This document shows positions 34,154 through 41,107 of a stretch of 41,107 nucleotides of DNA, in pieces. The first letter of the stretch is position 1. Every line of letters begins with the position of its first letter. Made by a program: the position numbers and the translations under genes. The DNA is from an uncultured Ruminiclostridium sp. Its GTDB lineage: Bacteria > Bacillota > Clostridia > Oscillospirales > Ruminococcaceae. The notes under the pieces are model-generated. The model saw nothing but the letters and a program-made list of their open reading frames with translations, ran no database searches and was not told the origin of the DNA. The stretch covers positions 1 through 41,107 of the forward strand of contig CATLBH010000023.1 in assembly GCA_949878745.1 (NCBI GenBank). Direction: 5' to 3'.

Positions 34154-34348
34154 CTATTCCCAAAACAGCTCGTCAAGGGTCTTGTTCAGCGCCTTGCAGA
34201 TAGCTATGCATAAGTTTATTGTGGGGTTGTAGTCTCCGTTTTCCACCGCGCTCACGGTTTGTCTCGTTACGTTCACTTTTTTCGCAAGCTCTTCCTGTGA
34301 CATATCCAAAGCGGCGCGGGCGGATTTCATTCTCAGGTTTTTCGCCAT
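34154..34348 (-). CDS. XRE family helix-turn-helix transcriptional regulator
   Basis: This 64-residue Cro/CI-type repressor consists almost only of the HTH domain: SQEELAKKVNVTRQTVSAVE followed by NGDYNPTINLCIAICKAL and LDELFWE. Such single-domain regulators usually pair with a small membrane protein, here the interrupted gene 9 bp downstream, and may regulate their own operon. The ATG has an AGGTTCC/GGAACC context with GGAGG nearby on the minus strand (AAAGGAACCTCC). A near-consensus promoter lies just upstream. Confidence 0.9.
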   Translation of the reverse strand: MAKNLRMKSARAALDMSQEELAKKVNVTRQTVSAVENGDYNPTINLCIAICKALNKTLDELFWE

Positions 34349-34391
34349 AGGGAGGTTCCTTTCAGAAAACGCGTTTTTCTTTTACAGGTTT

Positions 34392-34420
34392 ATTGTAACA
34401 TAGCTTTAACTTTTTGTCAA
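34392..34420 (-). promoter_or_regulatory. Predicted promoter of the XRE operon
   Basis: On the minus strand: consensus TTGACA (34415-34420), a 17-bp spacer ending TATGT and TACAAT (34392-34397). Confidence 0.75.
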
Positions 34421-34501
34421 GTATATTTTACATTTTATAAAATATTTTTTACTGTTGGGAAAGGAGAAGGGGGAAGATATAACTGCCGCGTTTTTAATTT
34501 A

Positions 34502-34554
34502 ATACTAATCTTTGGTCAACATTTTTTGTCTATAATCTGACCAAAGATTAGTAT
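34502..34554. repeat. ATACTAAT-family palindrome, copy B (53 bp)
   Basis: A perfect 17-bp inverted repeat (34502-34518 with 34538-34554), identical base for base to copy A at 7775-7827 including the 19-base loop. Confidence 0.9.
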
Positions 34555-34571
34555 AAATTACTTTTTGGGTG

Positions 34572-34629
34572 TGATTGAAAATCATATTGCAGACCCTATA
34601 AAGTTTGTCTACAGTATAATTTTCAATCA
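34572..34629. repeat. 58-bp imperfect hairpin
   Basis: Arms of 23 bases (34572-34594 and 34607-34629) start TGATTGAAAAT and end ATTTTCAATCA. Three mispairs are transitions that can be G-U pairs in one or other RNA strand. It has no homologue elsewhere in the window that I could see. Confidence 0.65.
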
Positions 34630-34647
34630 GTATAAAAAGGGTTTGAT

Positions 34648-34688
34648 AAAAACCGAAAAACAGCCCTATGGGCTGTTTTTCGGTTTTT
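34648..34688. terminator. Terminator of the sigma-factor gene
   Basis: A perfect 19-bp inverted repeat (34648-34666 with 34670-34688, loop TAT) contains AAAAACCG and CGGTTTTT ends. It overlaps the sigma-factor stop codon by two bases and can act in both directions. Confidence 0.85.
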
Positions 34689-36309
34689 AATCGGGGAACC
34701 TATCGCTGAACATCAGCAGGTTTGCCGTCGTTTTTTCTCTTTCGTTCAGTGGTCTGAAGGTGCCGTTTTCGTAAAGAATATCCATCGTCATTACCGCCAC
34801 CGCATTTCCGATAAACAACCCCGCACTCCTGCTAACAATCAAATCCTGCATCTGCGGAGGATAATTTTTCGCCTCATTCATAGCGTATTCGATAATCTTA
34901 TCGGAAAATTTATTCTTTGTTTCCTCGTCCAAAAACGGAATCATGCCGAAAAATTTCGCTTCGGGAATCTTTGCCACCATTATGTTTACTTCGTTTTCGG
35001 GAGTAAGAAAGCCCCTTTCCCTCAAACGGTTTATTTTTTCGGAATTGGCTATATTGTCGGGAAGCTCGCCGCAGATGTACTCGTAAAGATATTCGTAATC
35101 AAACTCCCAGTTGTTGGCATATCCGCCGGTGCGGGAATCCAGAACGCTGTTGATGCTCCACGACCTTACCGAAGGATACTTATCGGACCATCTGGTCATG
35201 TCGCCGCAGGTCTGATATCTGGCGGCGTCCAATTCGCACTTGTAATCAGGTGTCAGATTCTCTTTTTTCAGCTCCACAAGAGCGATATATTCCCCGCCGT
35301 TAACGGGCCTTATCAGATATTCGGACAAATCCTTGTTTATTGTGATACCGCTGTTGTTGGCTATTCCGTAGAATATCGCCGCCGCGTCCAGAAGCTCCCT
35401 GTTGCCCCCGGGAATATAAACGTCTTTAAAATCCTTTATGGCTTCGCGCACCTTGGGCGCGTAATTTTTCGCCAACTCCTCCGCGATTTTCAATTTAAGC
35501 TTAAGAGCTTTTCCGTAAGTCTCCGACGAAAAGCTTTCGGGAGAAAAGGCCACATAGGTGGTATAGCGGCCGCCGCTTGTTTTTACCAGATAGCCGTTTT
35601 TTTCCAGCAGGTCTATTTTGTCCTCGATAAACACAAGAGTGAGCCCAAGCTCCTCGGCTATCTCGGACTTTGTTTTGGGGGACCAGTAGACGCTGTACAC
35701 TATGTTAAGCTCCAGCCTGTCCCTCAAAAAATCCTCCGGTGCACCGCCGAACCTCACGTTTCCGCAGTGGCTCATGCCCTCCGCCGTTACGGGGGAAATA
35801 CCTAATTTTCCGATTTTTCTTTCCATGGAATAGCCCTCCTTAAGCGCGTTTCTCGCTTTATTCAAATGCCACTTCACCGTCCCCTCGGAAAGCTTCGTTT
35901 CCTTCGAAATAGCGGAAACGGATTTGTTCTCGTAATAAAACATATAAACAATTCTTCGGCGCTTTTCGGAAAGAAAAGCGATTTCCCTTCTGAGCCTTCT
36001 CATTTCCTCCGCGCTTTCGTCGTCAAAGGAATATTTCTCCCAAAAGGGCATTTCCGCGTCCTCGAGGGGAAGATTGTTGTGCTTTTTCTTTGAGGAAACG
36101 TATCCGGTATAGGTGTTTTCGCATATTCGCCAGATGTAGCCGTCAATATTGTTAATCTCCTTCGTATTCAAGAGAGAGGAATAGACCGCTTCAACTATCA
36201 TGGAGCACATTTCCTCCGCTTCTTGGTAAGAATAGCATTTTTTTACGGAAAAGCCGTATATTTTGTGAAGATATTCCGTTATGAGCGCGTCCGCTTTTTG
36301 CTTTTGCAT
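34687..36309 (-). CDS. ECF-like RNA polymerase sigma factor with large C-terminal extension
   Basis: The first ~165 residues form a sigma-70 family protein: region 2-like helices (YQEAEEMCSMIVEAV, IDGYIWRICENTYTGYV) and region 4 (LSEKRRRIVYMFYY, SVSAISKETKLSEGTVKWHL, NKARNAL). A ~370-residue extension follows. It begins with a winged-helix-like stretch (SPKTKSEIAEELGLTLVFIE...LLEKNGYLV, about residues 205-250) and continues with a helical, mixed domain I do not recognise. No anti-sigma factor gene is adjacent, so the extension may sense a ligand or hold the sigma factor inactive. The ATG lies about 15 bases after AAGGAAGGAACC. Length is two to three times that of a plain ECF sigma factor. Confidence 0.8.
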   Translation of the reverse strand: MQKQKADALITEYLHKIYGFSVKKCYSYQEAEEMCSMIVEAVYSSLLNTKEINNIDGYIWRICENTYTGYVSSKKKHNNLPLEDAEMPFWEKYSFDDESAEEMRRLRREIAFLSEKRRRIVYMFYYENKSVSAISKETKLSEGTVKWHLNKARNALKEGYSMERKIGKLGISPVTAEGMSHCGNVRFGGAPEDFLRDRLELNIVYSVYWSPKTKSEIAEELGLTLVFIEDKIDLLEKNGYLVKTSGGRYTTYVAFSPESFSSETYGKALKLKLKIAEELAKNYAPKVREAIKDFKDVYIPGGNRELLDAAAIFYGIANNSGITINKDLSEYLIRPVNGGEYIALVELKKENLTPDYKCELDAARYQTCGDMTRWSDKYPSVRSWSINSVLDSRTGGYANNWEFDYEYLYEYICGELPDNIANSEKINRLRERGFLTPENEVNIMVAKIPEAKFFGMIPFLDEETKNKFSDKIIEYAMNEAKNYPPQMQDLIVSRSAGLFIGNAVAVMTMDILYENGTFRPLNEREKTTANLLMFSDRFPD

Positions 36310-36424
36310 TTTACTACGGTTCCTTCCTTTGGGACTGGGTGGCGTTTGATTATACAGTAGGGAGAAAGTCGGAAAGGTTGGCGGGTTTTAGAAAATTTTT
36401 TTATTTTTTTAGAATTTTTGCCGT

Positions 36425-36457
36425 AAAAAAGAGGGAAACCGAAACGATCTCCCTCTT
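36425..36457 (-). terminator. Intrinsic terminator of lon
   Basis: On the minus strand AAGAGGGA (36450-36457) pairs with TCCCTCTT (36429-36436), followed by a T-run (36425-36430). It lies 12 bp after the lon stop codon. Confidence 0.75.
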
Positions 36458-36468
36458 ATGTTGATAAT

Positions 36469-38874
36469 TTATTTGGCTCTTATTCCTTTTCTTTCCCTTT
36501 CCTTGGGGAGATGAGGTTTTTTCGGCGCTTTTACCGCATCCGCTTCAAAAGCCGCCGTATTGGTTTTTACGAGGGCGTTGTCAAGAACCGCCTCTATATT
36601 CTTAACGGGAATAAATCTTACGTTTTCCTTTACCACGTCGTCCACTTCTTCAAGGTCGGGCTTGTTCTCATAAGGGATAATAACCGTTTTTACCTTTGCT
36701 TTGTAGGCCGCCATGGACTTTTCCCGAAGTCCGCCTATGGGGAGGACTTTTCCGTGAAGTGTTATTTCTCCCGTCATTGCCACCTCGCGTTTTACGGGAA
36801 TGCCCGACAGCGCCGACACAAGGGCGGTGGTCATAGTGACGCCCGCGGAAGGGCCGTCCTTAGGCACCGCGCCTTCGGGAGCGTGAATGTGCAAATCCTT
36901 GTTCTTGTAAAATTCGGGATCGATGTTGTATTTGTCGGCAAGGCTCCGCACCAAGCTCACCGCGATTTTTCCCGATTCGGTCATTACCTCGCCCAAGGAG
37001 CCGGTAAGCTCCAGCTTTCCCGTGCCGTTCATTACCAGCACCTCCAGGGGCATTGTAACTCCGCCCACCGAAGTCCATGCGAGACCGGTCACCGCGCCAA
37101 CCTCGTCCTGTTCGGGAAGCGCTTCGGGGAGATATTTCTTTACGCCCAAAAGCTCTTCTATGTTGGTTTCGTTTACCGTCACCTTGCTTTCGCCTTCCAG
37201 AAGCTTTTTGGCGGATTTTCTGCATACCGCGGCTATTCTCTGTTCAAGCTTTCTTACGCCCGCTTCTTTGGTGTAGCTGTCGATAATGGCGTAGATTCCG
37301 TTGTCGGTTATTTTTACCTGTGAGGCTTTTTCTCCGTGCTTTTTAAGTTGCTTGGGCAAAAGGTGCTTTTTTGCGATATTGAACTTTTCCTCTCTCGTAT
37401 AGGAGGGCAGTTCGATAACCTCCATACGGTCGAGAAGCGGCGCGGGGATCGTGTCCAAGGTGTTGGCGGTGGTTATAAACATTACGTCGCTTAAGTCCAG
37501 AGGTATTTCAAGATAGTGATCGGCGAAGGAAACGTTCTGTTCCGGGTCCAAAACCTCCAGAAGCGCGGAGGCGGGGTCGCCCTTGTAGTCGGAGCGGAGC
37601 TTGTCGATCTCGTCGAGGACTATTACGGGGTTCATGGTCTTGGCCTGAGTAATCGCCTTTACTATCCTTCCGGGCATCGCGCCTATGTAGGTCTTTCGAT
37701 GGCCTCTTATTTCCGCCTCGTCCCCCACGCCGCCGAGAGAGATTCTCGCGTAGGCGCGGTTAATCGACTTGGCTATGGAGCGTCCCACCGAGGTCTTGCC
37801 CACTCCGGGAGGGCCCACAAGGCAGATTATCTGTCCTTTTACGTCGGGGTTGAGGGCGCGCACGGCGATGGTTTCCAGAATACGCTCCTTCACCTTCTTA
37901 AGTCCGTAGTGATCCTTATCCAGCTGTTTTTCCGCTTTCGCGATATCTATTTTTTTATCCGACTTTTTGTTCCACGGCAGGTCGAGAACGGTGTCCAGAT
38001 AATTTCTTATAACGCTGTAGTCCTGGGAGGCGGGGGACATTTTCAAAAGCTTTTCCGCCTCTTTTATCAGTTTTTCTTCGGTCTCCTTATTAAGCTTAAG
38101 ATCGTATATCCTTTCCTGATAATTATAGGCCTCGTCGACGGAATCCTCGTCGCCCAGCTGTCTGGCTATGGCTCTCATCTGTTCGCGGAGGTAATAGTCC
38201 CGCTGGTTTTTCTCCATGCTTTCGCTTACGTCCTCGTTTATCTCCACCTCGAGCATAAGTATTTCTATTTCCGTTTCAAGGAATTTCAGGAGCATTTCGG
38301 CGCGTTTTTTCTCGGAGATGGTTTCCAGAAGCTTTTGTCTGTCTTCGGTTTTAAGATATGTATTGAAAACAATAATATCTATAAGCTTGGTTATATCCTG
38401 TTCGCTCATTGCGCTCTGATAAAGCTCTTTGGGCATTTTCGGGGCAAAGCTGCAATAGCTTGCGTAAGCTTCCTTTAAAGCGCGGGTAAAGGCCGTGGCT
38501 TCCTCGGGGGAAAGAAAGGTGTTTTTCCTGTCGGCAAGGGGGGTGGGCGTGGCTACGTAATAATCGCCCTCCTTGCGGAAATCCTCGGCTTTTGCGCGGT
38601 AGATTCCTTCCACCAATACTCTCGTGGTGCCGTCCGGGGTTTTTAAGGTCTGTCTTATCTCCGCCACCACGCCCACCTTGTAAACGTCGCCGTTTACGGG
38701 CTCGGAAACAAGGCTGTCTTTTTGTGCGACGAGGTAAATTCTTCTGTCGCCGTCGGCGGCTTCCTTAATTGCCTTCACCGAATAATCTCTGCCAACGTCA
38801 AAGTGCAGTATCATCTTCGGGAAAACCACCAAGCCTCTCATGGCCAGCGCGGGCATAGTTTCTCTGTTCTTCAT
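36469..38874 (-). CDS. lon: ATP-dependent protease La (Lon)
   Basis: Lon is a homo-hexameric AAA+ serine protease for misfolded and regulatory proteins. The 801-residue product has the N-terminal substrate-binding domain ([15 protein letters not shown]), the coiled helical linker, Walker [12 protein letters not shown], Walker [11 protein letters not shown] and the protease domain with Ser676 ([10 protein letters not shown]) and Lys719 ([14 protein letters not shown]). Size and motif spacing match bacterial LonA. A strong promoter lies ~65 bp upstream and an intrinsic terminator follows. No heat-shock operator such as CIRCE or a CtsR box was recognised. Confidence 0.97.
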   Translation of the reverse strand: MKNRETMPALAMRGLVVFPKMILHFDVGRDYSVKAIKEAADGDRRIYLVAQKDSLVSEPVNGDVYKVGVVAEIRQTLKTPDGTTRVLVEGIYRAKAEDFRKEGDYYVATPTPLADRKNTFLSPEEATAFTRALKEAYASYCSFAPKMPKELYQSAMSEQDITKLIDIIVFNTYLKTEDRQKLLETISEKKRAEMLLKFLETEIEILMLEVEINEDVSESMEKNQRDYYLREQMRAIARQLGDEDSVDEAYNYQERIYDLKLNKETEEKLIKEAEKLLKMSPASQDYSVIRNYLDTVLDLPWNKKSDKKIDIAKAEKQLDKDHYGLKKVKERILETIAVRALNPDVKGQIICLVGPPGVGKTSVGRSIAKSINRAYARISLGGVGDEAEIRGHRKTYIGAMPGRIVKAITQAKTMNPVIVLDEIDKLRSDYKGDPASALLEVLDPEQNVSFADHYLEIPLDLSDVMFITTANTLDTIPAPLLDRMEVIELPSYTREEKFNIAKKHLLPKQLKKHGEKASQVKITDNGIYAIIDSYTKEAGVRKLEQRIAAVCRKSAKKLLEGESKVTVNETNIEELLGVKKYLPEALPEQDEVGAVTGLAWTSVGGVTMPLEVLVMNGTGKLELTGSLGEVMTESGKIAVSLVRSLADKYNIDPEFYKNKDLHIHAPEGAVPKDGPSAGVTMTTALVSALSGIPVKREVAMTGEITLHGKVLPIGGLREKSMAAYKAKVKTVIIPYENKPDLEEVDDVVKENVRFIPVKNIEAVLDNALVKTNTAAFEADAVKAPKKPHLPKERERKGIRAK

Positions 38875-38938
38875 ATCTGTATCTCATCCTTTCGGTACGG
38901 GAGTTATCATATATTGCGCATATTATCCTGTCTGTATT

Positions 38939-38967
38939 ATTATACTCCAACTTAAAGCCAATTGCAA
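38939..38967 (-). promoter_or_regulatory. Predicted promoter of lon
   Basis: On the minus strand: TTGCAA (38962-38967), a 17-bp spacer and TATAAT (38939-38944). Confidence 0.75.
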
Positions 38968-39001
38968 GTGGTTATTGGTGGAAACTGCGTGAAAATAAGA
39001 C

Positions 39002-39048
39002 AAAAAAGCGGTATCTAAAGGGTGGTTCTTTGTTGATACCGCTGTTTT
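39002..39048 (-). terminator. Terminator of the CBS-domain gene
   Basis: On the minus strand the stem AGCGGTATC (39035-39043) pairs with GATACCGCT (39007-39015), followed by a T-run at 39002-39007. Confidence 0.7.
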
Positions 39049-39116
39049 TGGCTGTTTTTTTCTAAGTATGGTCTTTTTGGCAAATTTATAGGTAACAAAA
39101 CGGCATATTATCGAAA

Positions 39117-40028
39117 TCATTCCTTTTTCGTTTCGCCGTCGCGGTCTATCCTTACCGCAATAATGCTGCTTATACAGTTGTCGCTGACTTCCGTCACCAC
39201 AAACCGTATGTCCTCATAATCCACGTGAGGCGTTTTTTCCGTATCTTCGGGAATATAACCCAGAAGGTCGGTGACAAAGCCCGCAATGGTGTCGTACTCG
39301 TGATCCTCGGGAAGCGCGTAGCCGAACAGCTCAAGCACGTCATCGGGATCGGTGTCGCCGTCGATACGGTATTTGTCCTTCCCGATGGCTTTTATCTGAA
39401 GCTCTTCGTCGTCGTATTCGTCCTGTATGCTTCCCATTACCGACTCTATAAGATCCTCGGAGGTGATTATCCCCGCGGTGCCGCCATATTCGTCCACCGC
39501 CACCGCCATACCCGATTTCGTCTCGGTAAGAAGCTTGAAGGCGTCGTCACAGGGACAGCTTTCGGGGAGAAATACCGCGTCTCTCACAAAATCCTTGGCG
39601 GTGTATTTTTCGGGATCCTCTTTTCCCACAAGGCATAAAAGGTCTTTCACGATGATTATTCCCGTTACGTCGTCGATACTATCTTTATAAACGGGAATAC
39701 GCGAAAATCCCTCCTCAAGGGCTAAGTACACTATGTCGTCCACTGTGGCGTTTTCGTCCACGGCGGCGATATTGACCCGATGGGTCATTATGTCCGACAC
39801 CTTAAGATCGCCGAATTCGAATACGTTGTTGATAAGCTCAACGGAAGAGTTTTCGATCTCTCCGCTTTCGGCGCCCGCGTCCACAAGGGAGCGTATGTCG
39901 TCCTCGGTAGCGGGGCGGAAACCTTCGCCCAGAGCTTTTTTAAGTAAAAGATCAAGTCCCTTTTCCAGTATAATAAGGGGGTAAAGCAAATAATACGCGG
40001 GTTTGCGTTTTCGCCCGTCTGAGTCCAT
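39117..40028 (-). CDS. CBS-domain protein with CorC/HlyC C-terminal domain (no DUF21)
   Basis: The 303-residue protein has a short N-terminal hydrophobic segment, a CBS domain pair (DIMTHRVNIAAVDENATVDD; FSRIPVYKDSIDDVTGII; MAVAVDEYGGTAGIIT, EDLIESVMGSIQDEYD) and a CorC/HlyC-type C-terminal domain (IDGDTDPDDVLELFG, HEYDTIAGFVTDLLG). This is the cytosolic half of hemolysin-like CNNM/CorC proteins linked to Mg2+/Co2+ efflux. The usual four-helix DUF21 membrane domain is missing, so it resembles stand-alone CorC. It may act with a separate membrane partner not in this window. The start has AAGGAC about 10 bases upstream and a strong promoter. Confidence 0.88.
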   Translation of the reverse strand: MDSDGRKRKPAYYLLYPLIILEKGLDLLLKKALGEGFRPATEDDIRSLVDAGAESGEIENSSVELINNVFEFGDLKVSDIMTHRVNIAAVDENATVDDIVYLALEEGFSRIPVYKDSIDDVTGIIIVKDLLCLVGKEDPEKYTAKDFVRDAVFLPESCPCDDAFKLLTETKSGMAVAVDEYGGTAGIITSEDLIESVMGSIQDEYDDEELQIKAIGKDKYRIDGDTDPDDVLELFGYALPEDHEYDTIAGFVTDLLGYIPEDTEKTPHVDYEDIRFVVTEVSDNCISSIIAVRIDRDGETKKE

Positions 40029-40067
40029 AACATCAAGTCCTTTTCCTTATAAAATTTTTCTTTAAAG

Positions 40068-40096
40068 AATATACCATATTTTTTTAAAATATTCAA
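40068..40096 (-). promoter_or_regulatory. Predicted promoter of the CBS/CorC gene
   Basis: On the minus strand: TTGAAT (40091-40096), a 17-bp spacer ending TATGG and TATATT (40068-40073), giving an extended -10. Confidence 0.7.
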
Positions 40097-40124
40097 GCGT
40101 TAATTTAAAAATTTTAAAAAATTA

Positions 40125-40889
40125 TCATATACCGAAAAACCTTTCGGCGTTTTTGTTGCAGATTTCTATCATTTCCTCGGTGGAAACGCCCTTTATTTCC
40201 GCCATTTTCGCCGCGGTGGACATTATCATGGAGCTGTCGCAGCGTTCTCCTCGGAAAGGAACGGGCGCCATATACGGACAGTCGGTTTCCAACATAAGCC
40301 TGTCCAAAGGGGCAAGAGCACAGGCTTCGACCGCTTTTTTCGCGTTTTTAAAGGTAAGCACGCCCGTAAAGCTGATGTAAAGCCCCAAGGAGAGAACCTC
40401 GGCGGCGGTTTCGCAGCTTCCCGAAAAACAGTGCATTACCGCTTTTTTCGGCTTTTCGGCGCGGAGGATACGCATTGTGTCCTCTGCGGCGTCGCGGCTG
40501 TGAATGATTATGGGCATATCGAGTCTGTCCGCAAGTCTCAGCTGTTCGGTAAACACCTTTATCTGCTTTTCCCTGTCGAAATTTTCGTAGTGATAGTCGA
40601 GTCCCATTTCTCCTATGGCCACTATTTTCGGATTTTTCGCCAGATCTTCGATTCGCGCGAGATAATCTTCGGGCAGGCCGTAAATATCCTCCGGATGTAT
40701 CCCCACCGCGCCGTATACTCCTTCGTAGCTTTCGGCAAGACGCAGGGTGTCCTCCCATCTGTCCAATGCGCAGCCTACCGTTATCACCTTTTTCACGGAT
40801 TCGTCAAAAAGCTTTTTCAGGAGTATGTCCCTGTCTTTGTCGTAGGCTTCGTCGTCGTAGTGGGCGTGAGTATCTATAAGTTTTATCAT
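40125..40889 (-). CDS. tatD: TatD family metal-dependent DNase
   Basis: TatD proteins are TIM-barrel amidohydrolase-superfamily metal-dependent nucleases implicated in DNA repair and RNA quality control. The 254-residue protein shows IDTHAHYDDEAY, IGEMGLDYHY, IIHSRDAAED, VMHCFSGSCE and MLETDCPYMAP, all metal-site motifs. The ATG with AAGGAAC upstream is chosen; an in-frame start 35 codons earlier would overlap the promoter. Nothing in the neighbourhood points to a more specific role. Confidence 0.95.
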   Translation of the reverse strand: MIKLIDTHAHYDDEAYDKDRDILLKKLFDESVKKVITVGCALDRWEDTLRLAESYEGVYGAVGIHPEDIYGLPEDYLARIEDLAKNPKIVAIGEMGLDYHYENFDREKQIKVFTEQLRLADRLDMPIIIHSRDAAEDTMRILRAEKPKKAVMHCFSGSCETAAEVLSLGLYISFTGVLTFKNAKKAVEACALAPLDRLMLETDCPYMAPVPFRGERCDSSMIMSTAAKMAEIKGVSTEEMIEICNKNAERFFGI

Positions 40890-40953
40890 TTCGGTTTGTT
40901 CCTTTTTAAGTAGTAGGGAAAGGCGGGGGCGCATATCGTGCCCCCGAAAATAA

Positions 40954-40982
40954 ATAATATCATAAAAAAATTTGATTGTCAC
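40954..40982 (-). promoter_or_regulatory. Predicted promoter of tatD
   Basis: On the minus strand: GTGACA (40977-40982), a 17-bp spacer ending TATGA and TATTAT (40954-40959). The remaining bases to the right end are AT-rich and show no feature I can name. Confidence 0.6.
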
Positions 40983-41107
40983 CCAAATCCGCAAAACTCA
41001 AACATAAAATCAATTGTATTGTAGTCTGATACAATCCCCCCAAAAAAACAAATCAAATTTCGCAACAAATACATTCACAAACCGCAAAATGGCATAATTC
41101 ACCCATA

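Larger units (their letters stand above)
34349..34686. other. Intergenic region with three successive hairpins
   Basis: The 338 bp upstream of the XRE gene and downstream of the sigma-factor gene contain the XRE promoter (34392-34420), palindrome copy B (34502-34554), a 58-bp hairpin (34572-34629) and the sigma-factor terminator (34648-34688). No ORF is supported. Confidence 0.7.

Overview
The window looks like a chromosomal segment of a Gram-positive, low-to-mid GC Clostridia species, most likely Oscillospiraceae/Ruminococcaceae. That is an inference from protein style and gene order, not a database match. The supporting signs are the runs tig-clpP-clpX, rpsO-pnp and rplS-lepB-lepB-ylqF-rnhB-yraN, AGGAGG-type ribosome binding sites, two signal peptidases with long acidic cytoplasmic N-termini, and a large Thr/Pro-repeat surface protein with a transglutaminase-like domain. 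No rRNA, tRNA, CRISPR array, phage gene or transposase was recognised.

Layout. 1-5058 (minus): an ADP-ribosylglycohydrolase, a DUF308-like membrane protein with a possible papain-like tail, rlmH and a D,D-carboxypeptidase. 5060-7578 (plus): metY, a degenerate metallophosphoesterase and a PC4/YdbC-type ssDNA-binding protein. 7957-10583 (minus): an HD-domain protein, a CmpB-type membrane protein and a zinc-ribbon membrane protein. 11339-14406 (plus): a c-di-GMP phosphodiesterase with a degenerate GGDEF domain, translationally coupled to a pyridoxamine kinase. 14734-25338 (minus): the surface protein, pnp, rpsO, clpX, clpP and tig. 25501-32330 (minus): a metallophosphoesterase, thrC, and the operon rplS-lepB-lepB-ylqF-rnhB-yraN. 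32611-36309 (minus): an M50 protease with a small membrane partner, an XRE regulator with a membrane protein interrupted by an in-frame amber codon, and an ECF-like sigma factor with a ~370-residue extension. 36469-40889 (minus): lon, a CBS/CorC protein and tatD.

Most genes are housekeeping: protein quality control (trigger factor, ClpXP, Lon), RNA decay (PNPase), secretion (two signal peptidases) and ribosome assembly and modification (RbgA/YlqF, RlmH, S15, L19). The unusual part is between the genes. There is a family of short palindromes bounded by ATACTAAT...ATTAGTAT: two copies 53 bp long are identical although 27 kb apart, and another pair (94 and 91 bp) shows compensatory stem changes. 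There are also four larger nested palindromes of 127-312 bp just upstream of the zinc-ribbon gene, pnp, rnhB and the first lepB. In the rnhB leader one arm contains the Shine-Dalgarno sequence, so it could act as a translational switch. These repeats are the best candidate for something undescribed here; they could be non-autonomous mobile elements, RNA processing sites or both.
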